DNA of 11,933 nt, from the NCBI GenBank assembly GCA_003645845.1, contig QNCV01000054.1, positions 1 to 11,933 on the forward strand, given 5' to 3'. Under the pieces are notes generated by a model. It was not told the origin of the DNA and made no database searches. It saw nothing but the letters and a program-made list of their open reading frames with translations. The position numbers and the translations under genes were made by a program. This document shows positions 6,266 through 11,933 of this stretch, in pieces; the first letter of the stretch is position 1, and the number at the start of each line of letters is the position of its first letter. Source of the DNA: Fidelibacterota bacterium (GTDB lineage: Bacteria > Fidelibacterota > UBA2242).

Positions 6266-7309
6266 ATGTGGATTTTAAAAACGATATTCAAAACTCTTTT
6301 ATTGCCCCTTGCCGGAATTTATCTGGCAATCACCAGCATACGAAACCGTTTGTACGATTGGAAGGTTCTGAAAACTCATTCGTTCAATGTACCCGTGATT
6401 TCGGTTGGAAATATAACGGCCGGCGGCACCGGAAAATCGCCTTTTGTCATTGTATTGGCAAAAATACTTATCGATGCGGGATATTTACCGGGAATTGTTA
6501 CGCGGGGATACAAGCGCCGAAGCCGGGGACAGCAGATTGTCAGGGATCGCGCCTCGCTTCAATCCACGGCTTTACTGGCGGGTGACGAGCCCTTTTTGAT
6601 TGCTTCAAATGTTGACGGTGCGGTGGTTATTTCGGATTCCGACCGGGTTGCCGCCGCTCAAACCGCCGTTGAGAAATTCGGGTGTGACGTCATTATCGCG
6701 GATGACGCCTTCCAGCACCGCCGTTTGAAACGGGATGTTGATATTGTTCTATGGGATGCCCATGACCACCCGAATCGCAGCCGCCTGCTGCCTTTTGGCC
6801 GATTGCGGGAAAGCATGCGCCATCTGCGGCGGGCGGACCTCTTGCTGGTTACCCGGACAGACTCCGTTTCGCCCGACAGAATTGCGTTTTTCCGGCGGAT
6901 CAACCCCGGACTGTTTATTGCGCCCCTGCCTATGACGGTTACGCGTGTTGTATCTATGAAAACTGATAAGGAGTCGGAGAAATCTGAATTGTGGGAAAAA
7001 CGAGTTCTGGCATTTTGCGGGTTAGGAAATCCCCGACAATTTTTTAATACGATTAAAAATCTTACTGCCGTAAATCCGATAACCCGTGCCTTTGCAGATC
7101 ATTATAAATATTCGGCAAAGGATATAGAGGATTTGAAACAACAGGCTGATGAAAAGGAGTGTCGGTATCTTGTGACCACGCGCAAGGATGCCGTCAATTT
7201 TCCGCAATCTGCAAGGATTCCCGATAATCTGTTAATCATTGATATTGAATATTTTTTAAGTAAAAAAATAAGGGCGGCAATTTTCCACAAATTACCGCCC
7301 CGTAATTGA
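6266..7309 (+). CDS. lpxK: Tetraacyldisaccharide 4'-kinase
   Basis: 347 residues; phosphorylates the 4' position of the tetraacyl disaccharide made by LpxB, giving lipid IVA. An N-terminal hydrophobic helix (about 3-22) for membrane association precedes the P-loop region SVGNITAGGTGKSPF (46-60). Other landmarks are GIVTRGYKRRS (76-86), GDEPFLIA (106-113), ADDAFQHRRLKRDVDIVLWDA (from 145; most relatives have DDGFQHR), LLPFGRLRE (174-182), CGLGNPRQFF and, near the end, LVTTRKDAVNF. The start at 6266 gives the typical LpxK N-terminus, 7 bases after lpxB; the in-frame ATG at 6191 lies inside lpxB and adds unrelated sequence. No strong Shine-Dalgarno, again suggesting coupling. The last codons overlap a hairpin that appears to terminate the convergent gene. 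Confidence 0.96.
   Translation: MWILKTIFKTLLLPLAGIYLAITSIRNRLYDWKVLKTHSFNVPVISVGNITAGGTGKSPFVIVLAKILIDAGYLPGIVTRGYKRRSRGQQIVRDRASLQSTALLAGDEPFLIASNVDGAVVISDSDRVAAAQTAVEKFGCDVIIADDAFQHRRLKRDVDIVLWDAHDHPNRSRLLPFGRLRESMRHLRRADLLLVTRTDSVSPDRIAFFRRINPGLFIAPLPMTVTRVVSMKTDKESEKSELWEKRVLAFCGLGNPRQFFNTIKNLTAVNPITRAFADHYKYSAKDIEDLKQQADEKECRYLVTTRKDAVNFPQSARIPDNLLIIDIEYFLSKKIRAAIFHKLPPRN
7262..7300 (-). terminator. Rho-independent terminator of the large modular protein gene, inside the 3' end of lpxK
   Basis: GGGCGG (7272-7277) pairs with CCGCCC (7295-7300), and after one mismatch AATTT (7279-7283) pairs with AAATT (7289-7293), leaving a 5-base loop. On the minus strand the stem is followed by TTA and seven T (7268-7262), a classic intrinsic terminator about 26 bases past the TAA at 7328-7326. 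On the plus strand no T run follows at once, so it is a weaker end for the lpx operon, though the hairpin may still protect that mRNA. Confidence 0.82.
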
Positions 7310-7325
7310 TATTTTCGAATTCCCC

Positions 7326-10300
7326 TTACTTGATTGCAACCAGATAAATAATCCCGATCAGCGCCAGCAGAGAAATGGTATTGCGCAGGAAATTCAGACG
7401 CTGGGTGCCGGGATTATGAAAAACATGGACCTGGAACTCCTGCAGTGTACTCCAGCCATGTGAATCAACCACTTCCAGAACAATGTCATTGACACCACGC
7501 TGGGATTTTTTGGGACTCCAAACAAGCTCTCCCGTGGCGGGATCAAACTTGGCTCCTTTGGGAATTCGTACGGCTTTCATAATCAGCGGATCACCGTTGG
7601 GATCTTCGGCATCCAGGGTATATTCCCATTTCAAACCGGTAAGAGCAACGGGTTTGGGAACAGAAAGAATTTTTGGTTTGATATTCACAAAAACATGTCC
7701 GCTCTGTTCGTCGCTGGCCATACCGTCGGAGACCTTGAATGCGAAACCGTTGGTGTTCAGTTGCATTTCAGTCGGCGTCCATGAAATGATACCCCGTGGA
7801 GAAATCAGCATACCGTCGGGAGCTTTGGTCAATTCGTAACTCAATTTGCTGTCTGTATTCAGGTCGGTGACTTTGATTTCATATTCCCAGAGACTGTTGA
7901 CATAGGCGTTTGTATCGGGGCTTGATACGATAACAGGAACGGCATTGACATATATCTGGGCATGCTCTTCAGCGGTAAAATAACCGTCGGAAACCGTATA
8001 GGACAGTGAGTGATAGTCAAACTGATTCTGGGCGGGTATCCAGTTTACTGCGCCCTCTTCATTCATGGTCATACCGTTGGGCATTTCTTTTGGTGTGAAA
8101 GTATAGAAATAACGTCGTTCCGGTTTTGAATATTTCGGAGTACTAAGTCCCAGATCACCGAAAAAGGTTCGGATGACATCACCTGCTTCAGGTGCTTTTT
8201 TACCGAGAATATTGAATACGAATACCAGTTTGCCTTCGTATAGAAATACATCATCAATCATATTTCGCTTTTTAATGTTGCGGGCAGGATCAAATTCGGG
8301 AATGAACTCGCGTTTATATCGTTCGATGTACTTTTCCAGATTGGTGCGAACAGATTCGTCGATGATTTTGGTTTCATATATTCCGGATTTTTTCCAATCG
8401 GTAATGCGGGGCGATTTATCGTACCAGTAAACGAAAAAACCATCGTTCTTATCTTCAATAATCGGGCGGTATCGGTAATGGGCGCCGATTGTCGTTTGGG
8501 GATTAGCGGCAGATGCAATATCCACCGGGTGATTGACAAACAGCGAAAATCCGATCTGATCTGTGTCGTAACCGTCGGAAACCTCAATCAGGAAATCGTA
8601 CCAGTCTTTCTGATCAAATGACGGTTTCCAGCTGAGCAGTCCGTCCGCAGTAATGCCGGCGCCATCGGGATAATTCACCATCTTGTAACCGAGAAAAGGA
8701 TTTTCATTGCTGTCGGCAACGGTGATATTGAGATTGAAGGTTTCGCCGATCTGAATGATATCTCTCTCGGGAGTGACCGTGGTGATTTTGGGCGGATCAT
8801 TCACGTAAACCGTAAAGGATTTGATCACATGATTGTTACCCCAGATGAAATCCGCTCTGATCCTGTGCAGACCCAGTTGTGAATCCGCCGGGAACCAGGT
8901 GAATATCTTATTTTGCAGGTCAAATTTCATTCCGGCGGGCATTTTGACATTGACATCCAAATCAACCAGATCGTTCAACGTCAGATCCTCAATGGTGATC
9001 CTCCGGGAAACCTTTTCACCGGGGTGAACCAAAATGTCCGGCCGAAATACCTCACTGATGGATTTGGTACTGATCATGCCGGTTTTAGTGGAAGGCATAG
9101 GAGAAAGAGGCACCTCATCGCCGGACAGATTAGCCAGTTCACCGATGAGATCATCGGCGGTGACGACCGGGACGGGTTCCTCTTCAGCCGGCGCTTTAGC
9201 TTCAAGGGCCTGATCAACTTCATCAAGTACTTCGTCAATAGGCCCCTCTTCGAAGAACCGGGCCATATCTTCCAGCTGCCAGAGACAGAGCCCATGTTTG
9301 TTGAGGTTTTTACTGAGAAAAGGCATTATAATTGACCCGGTATATTTACCGGTTGAGGACACTACCGCTTTGATATCAATATAATCAAATCCTTTCAGCA
9401 TAGGATGATCATATTGCAACAATCGGTATGAACTGGGATCTGTTAGAATATCGGAAAGGTCATATTCGATCTGGAAAATTGCCGTGTTGTCGACATTACT
9501 ATAGAAAACTTCTGTCAGGCTGTTATTGTTCAGATCGGCAGCCATGATGGCGGATACCTTTTCGGTTGGTAACAGAAAGGGAGCGCTGACCAGTTTGCCA
9601 TCCTGGAAAGTTATAAGCACTGCCGCACCGGATTTTCGTGAGATAATGAATTCGTCGAATCCATCACCATCCACATCAGCGACGATGAGGTGCTCCAGAT
9701 CGGCGTCCGACCGTTTGACATCAGGAAAGATCAGAGAATTTAGGACATTCCGGTTTTGGTGCCCGTAGACTTCGAGCATTAAATTGTCCTTACCACCGAA
9801 CACCGCCAGTTCTTTACCCTGCTTGGGATTGGTATTTGCCAGAATTGCCCGAAAGGAAAGAATACCCTGCAGGGCAGGAAGGTTGTGGGCCTGATAAATA
9901 ATATCCAGATTATCGGTATCAACCTGGCCGTTCGACGATACAATAATGATGCTGCGCCCCGGTCCGCCGGAAGAAACGATAATATCGGGATTATTGTCTC
10001 CGTTCCAGTCACCGGCATGCAGGTACATTGGTCGCGGACGTGTAATCAAGGCTGAAGTTTGTCCGAGTAGGGCTGTCGGTTTTGCCGGGAAACCATCAAT
10101 GTATTCAAAAGAATATAGCCAGGCAGGTTGTTTACTGTTGCCAACATCGGAAATATTCAGGGCGGCAACAATCTCCGGAAGCGCATCACCGTCCATATCG
10201 GTAACGCAGACATCGGTAAAATCGGCTTTCAGGTTCTCTGGAATCGGATACTTCCATTGAACGATAAAATCCTTATTGATCGATTCTTCCAGGTGAACCA

Positions 10301-10526
10301 GATAAGTGGTGCGGGGAATTACCAGAGCCTTGTTATCTACCTGGGCAGCAATCCCGATAATGTCGAGAAATTCATCGTTATCGAAGTTGAAACCGCCGGC
10401 AGTTTTAATTAGCACTGTATTTTCTTTCGAAAAGGGAAATATTTCCGGCACGCCCACCTGTGCCAGGGAGACAATGCAGAAAACAGCTATTAGTCCCGGG
10501 AGTATCAAGCGTTTCATCTGTTTCAT
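7326..10526 (-). CDS. Large exported protein: FG-GAP-like repeats, Ig-like modules, C-terminal membrane anchor
   Basis: 1066 residues; no specific function recognised. A signal peptide spans about 1-22 (MKQMKRLILPG, hydrophobic core, SLA). The N-terminal part (to about 415) has FG-GAP/VCBS-type calcium-loop repeats suggesting a beta-propeller: FDNDEFLDI (47-55), TDMDGDALPEI (109-119), GDWNGDNNPDII (172-183), ADVDGDGFDEF (283-293) and a degenerate ADLNNNSLTEV (330-340). An acidic, proline-rich linker (about 420-455) follows, then about five Ig/cadherin-like modules (from about 491 to 1037) of the putative-Ig type, with WxP (G-I-I-S-W-T-P) and VSDG signatures. The third is split by about 110 residues. 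A hydrophobic helix at 1045-1064 ends the protein with a single Lys. It is probably displayed in the periplasm or at the envelope for adhesion or structure. The start at 10526 fits the signal peptide, a weak GGAA 7 bases upstream and a promoter; 10517 is an alternative. Confidence 0.85.
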   Translation of the reverse strand: MKQMKRLILPGLIAVFCIVSLAQVGVPEIFPFSKENTVLIKTAGGFNFDNDEFLDIIGIAAQVDNKALVIPRTTYLVHLEESINKDFIVQWKYPIPENLKADFTDVCVTDMDGDALPEIVAALNISDVGNSKQPAWLYSFEYIDGFPAKPTALLGQTSALITRPRPMYLHAGDWNGDNNPDIIVSSGGPGRSIIIVSSNGQVDTDNLDIIYQAHNLPALQGILSFRAILANTNPKQGKELAVFGGKDNLMLEVYGHQNRNVLNSLIFPDVKRSDADLEHLIVADVDGDGFDEFIISRKSGAAVLITFQDGKLVSAPFLLPTEKVSAIMAADLNNNSLTEVFYSNVDNTAIFQIEYDLSDILTDPSSYRLLQYDHPMLKGFDYIDIKAVVSSTGKYTGSIIMPFLSKNLNKHGLCLWQLEDMARFFEEGPIDEVLDEVDQALEAKAPAEEEPVPVVTADDLIGELANLSGDEVPLSPMPSTKTGMISTKSISEVFRPDILVHPGEKVSRRITIEDLTLNDLVDLDVNVKMPAGMKFDLQNKIFTWFPADSQLGLHRIRADFIWGNNHVIKSFTVYVNDPPKITTVTPERDIIQIGETFNLNITVADSNENPFLGYKMVNYPDGAGITADGLLSWKPSFDQKDWYDFLIEVSDGYDTDQIGFSLFVNHPVDIASAANPQTTIGAHYRYRPIIEDKNDGFFVYWYDKSPRITDWKKSGIYETKIIDESVRTNLEKYIERYKREFIPEFDPARNIKKRNMIDDVFLYEGKLVFVFNILGKKAPEAGDVIRTFFGDLGLSTPKYSKPERRYFYTFTPKEMPNGMTMNEEGAVNWIPAQNQFDYHSLSYTVSDGYFTAEEHAQIYVNAVPVIVSSPDTNAYVNSLWEYEIKVTDLNTDSKLSYELTKAPDGMLISPRGIISWTPTEMQLNTNGFAFKVSDGMASDEQSGHVFVNIKPKILSVPKPVALTGLKWEYTLDAEDPNGDPLIMKAVRIPKGAKFDPATGELVWSPKKSQRGVNDIVLEVVDSHGWSTLQEFQVHVFHNPGTQRLNFLRNTISLLALIGIIYLVAIK

Positions 10527-10563
10527 GTTATTTTCCAGATAATGTTTTTTATTTACTGACATG

Positions 10564-10592
10564 AATATATTTGCAGCCCGACTAAAAATCAA
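10564..10592 (-). promoter_or_regulatory. Sigma70-type promoter for the large modular protein gene
   Basis: On the minus strand, a -35 box TTGATT (10592-10587), a 17-base spacer and a -10 box TATATT (10569-10564). Transcription would start near 10557, giving a leader of about 30 bases before the ATG at 10526. Found by eye in an AT-rich spacer, so chance matches are possible, but both boxes and the spacing are good. Confidence 0.55.
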
Positions 10593-10766
10593 GCAAAAAA
10601 GTATTAAAGGGTACTTTTGTTATTTTGGTAATTTCCCTGAATTTAATGACCTTACAAAGACTATTTAAAGAAATAGATTAAGATAAAGCCCTAAATTTTA
10701 GTAGTAATAAAAATCCGGTATTCTCAAAATATGGTGTAAGAATAAAATAACAATACTCTATATTGA

Positions 10767-10822
10767 ATTGAAAAATACTGTAGCAATTATGTTTATGGAC
10801 GATTTTCTGATTGAAAAATACT
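10767..10822. repeat. 13-base direct repeat upstream of ackA
   Basis: ATTGAAAAATACT occurs at 10767-10779 and again at 10810-10822, 43 bases apart. The second copy contains the predicted -35 box of ackA. It could be a pair of binding sites for a regulator (four helical turns apart) or a duplicated promoter element. In AT-rich DNA some chance similarity is expected. Confidence 0.5.
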
Positions 10823-10839
10823 TGTAAAATTGCTAAAAT
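10811..10839 (+). promoter_or_regulatory. Sigma70-type promoter of ackA
   Basis: A -35 box TTGAAA (10811-10816), a 17-base spacer and a -10 box TAAAAT (10834-10839). A start near 10846 would give a leader of about 78 bases to the ATG at 10924. The match is good but judged by eye only. Confidence 0.55.
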
Positions 10840-10923
10840 CGGGCGCTTTTGAAAACTGATAACGCTTAATGATAGGCGTAAGACATTTAAGATATCATTG
10901 AATACTAAGTTGGAGAGAATTTA

Positions 10924-11933
10924 ATGAAAATCCTGACGATTAATTCGGGCAGTTCATCGGTCAAATATCAATTTATTAATACGCAGACGAAAGAAGCACT
11001 GTGTAAAGGTATCGTTGAACGTATTGGTATTGATGGAACCCGGTTGATTCATAAACGGAACGACGGGCTGAAAAAGACGATTACGGATAAAATTACGGAT
11101 CACGAATCTGCAATTGAGCAGATATTGAAAATTCTTACCGATCCCGAATCAGGAGTCATTAAATCGCTGGCAGAGATTGATGCTGTCGGTCATCGTCTGG
11201 TACATGCCGGTGATAAATTCAAACAGTCCGTGAAGATCAATGATGAGGTACGTAAGAAGCTGTATGAATGTATTGATTACGCGCCGCTGCACAATCCACC
11301 GAACATTAAAGGCATTGAAGCCAGTATAGATAAACTGCCGAATATACCGAATGTAGGAGTATTTGATACAACGTTTCATGTGAATATGCCGGACTACGCC
11401 TACATTTACGGTATTCCCTATTCCTATTATAAAAAATATGGTATTCGTCGCTATGGTTTTCATGGGACTTCTCATTACTATGTTTCGAATCGGGCGGCAG
11501 AGATTCTCGGAAAAGATATTAAGGATTTGAAAATTATCACGTGCCATTTGGGAAATGGCAGCAGTATTGCAGCTGTTAAGGGGGGTGTTTCCATCGATAC
11601 ATCAATGGGATTTACGCCTCTGGAGGGTCTGCTTATGGGAACCCGCTGCGGCGATATTGACCCCGGCGTTATTTATACAATTGCCCGTAAAGAAAATATG
11701 GATATCGAAGATGTTAATAGGTTCCTCAATAAAGAGTGCGGCGTCAAAGGCATTTCAGAATTAAGCAGTGATCTTCGGGAAGTGGAAGACGAAGCTCTGG
11801 CCGGTAACTATCAGGCCATGCTGTCCCTGAAAGTGCTGTGCTATCGCCTTAAAAAGTACATCGCGGCCTATTTCGGGGTTATGAATGGCGCCGATGCAAT
11901 CGTATTTACCGGCGGTCTTGGTGAAAATTCCGA
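10924..11933 (+). CDS. ackA: Acetate kinase (3' end cut by window)
   Basis: The visible 336 of about 400 residues are clearly AckA, which interconverts acetate plus ATP with acetyl phosphate plus ADP and, with phosphotransacetylase, links acetyl-CoA to acetate and substrate-level ATP. Motifs: NSGSSSVKY (7-15), GHRLVHAG (89-96; Arg91 as in the Methanosarcina enzyme), APLHNP (118-123), FDTTFH (145-150), RRYGFHGTSH (173-182), CHLGNGSS (205-212), DTSMGFTPLEGLLMGTRCGD (223-242) and FTGGLGENS at the window edge. All catalytic residues that fall inside the window are present; the final glutamate lies beyond it. The start is fixed by GGAGAG at 10912-10917, 6 bases upstream. pta is not visible; it may follow. 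Confidence 0.97.
   Translation, partial: MKILTINSGSSSVKYQFINTQTKEALCKGIVERIGIDGTRLIHKRNDGLKKTITDKITDHESAIEQILKILTDPESGVIKSLAEIDAVGHRLVHAGDKFKQSVKINDEVRKKLYECIDYAPLHNPPNIKGIEASIDKLPNIPNVGVFDTTFHVNMPDYAYIYGIPYSYYKKYGIRRYGFHGTSHYYVSNRAAEILGKDIKDLKIITCHLGNGSSIAAVKGGVSIDTSMGFTPLEGLLMGTRCGDIDPGVIYTIARKENMDIEDVNRFLNKECGVKGISELSSDLREVEDEALAGNYQAMLSLKVLCYRLKKYIAAYFGVMNGADAIVFTGGLGENS

Larger units (their letters stand above)
10593..10923. other. AT-rich intergenic region between divergent genes
   Basis: A stretch without a gene between the leftward modular-protein gene and ackA. It contains no convincing coding frame and no tRNA or other recognisable RNA. Apart from the ackA promoter and a 13-base direct repeat listed separately, I see only weak small inverted repeats, such as TATTCT/AGAATA with a 14-base loop at 10719-10744. 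Its base composition is clearly richer in A and T than the flanking genes. Confidence 0.6.

Noticed and set aside
8913..9335. 140-residue open frame on the plus strand
   Set aside because: It is antisense to the modular protein gene, has no recognisable domain or ribosome site, and is a shadow frame.
10719..10744. Inverted repeat TATTCT/AGAATA
   Set aside because: Only 6 bases per arm with a 14-base loop in AT-rich DNA; chance is a sufficient explanation.
1..11933. Mobile elements, CRISPR, defence genes
   Set aside because: No transposase, integrase, repeat-spacer array or nuclease/toxin signature was seen; all sizeable gene space is accounted for by the listed genes.

Overview
The window (about 45% GC by eye) is a normal, gene-dense piece of chromosome from a Gram-negative bacterium: it carries two lipid A biosynthesis genes (lpxB, lpxK). 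The large secreted protein combining FG-GAP-like repeats, Ig-like modules and a C-terminal membrane anchor would fit an uncultured lineage of the FCB type (Calditrichota, Marinimicrobia and relatives). That assignment is a guess from gene content only. I see no tRNA, rRNA, CRISPR array, insertion sequence or phage gene.

Layout. Positions 1-3426 hold a leftward operon, in transcription order: a YibQ-type divergent polysaccharide deacetylase with one membrane anchor; a PdxJ-like protein; an asparaginase II-like protein; and a YihX-type HAD phosphatase cut by the window start. A 123-base divergent spacer follows. Positions 3550-7309 hold a rightward operon with overlapping or near-touching genes: a Gfo/Idh/MocA oxidoreductase, an isoprenylcysteine methyltransferase-like membrane protein, lpxB and lpxK. 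A convergent leftward gene, 7326-10526, encodes a 1066-residue exported modular protein, and its likely terminator lies inside the last codons of lpxK. A 397-base spacer (10527-10923) holds its promoter and that of ackA, which runs rightward and is cut by the window end.

Working together. LpxB and LpxK carry out consecutive cytoplasmic-side steps of lipid A assembly (disaccharide formation, then 4'-phosphorylation). The oxidoreductase beside them may act on a sugar nucleotide, and the methyltransferase-like protein may act on a membrane lipid. AckA belongs to acetate and ATP metabolism and is unrelated to the rest.

Most unusual part. The middle two genes of the leftward operon, side by side and tightly spaced, encode proteins that keep the folds of well-known enzymes but have lost their catalytic residues. 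The PdxJ-like protein lacks the counterparts of His45, Glu72 and His193 of E. coli PdxJ. The asparaginase II-like protein lacks the Ser48/Lys51 pair and all three zinc ligands of the R. etli enzyme ReAV, yet keeps the second Ser/Lys pair. Two neighbouring pseudoenzymes (or enzymes with new chemistry) in one operon are the best candidate here for an undescribed system.
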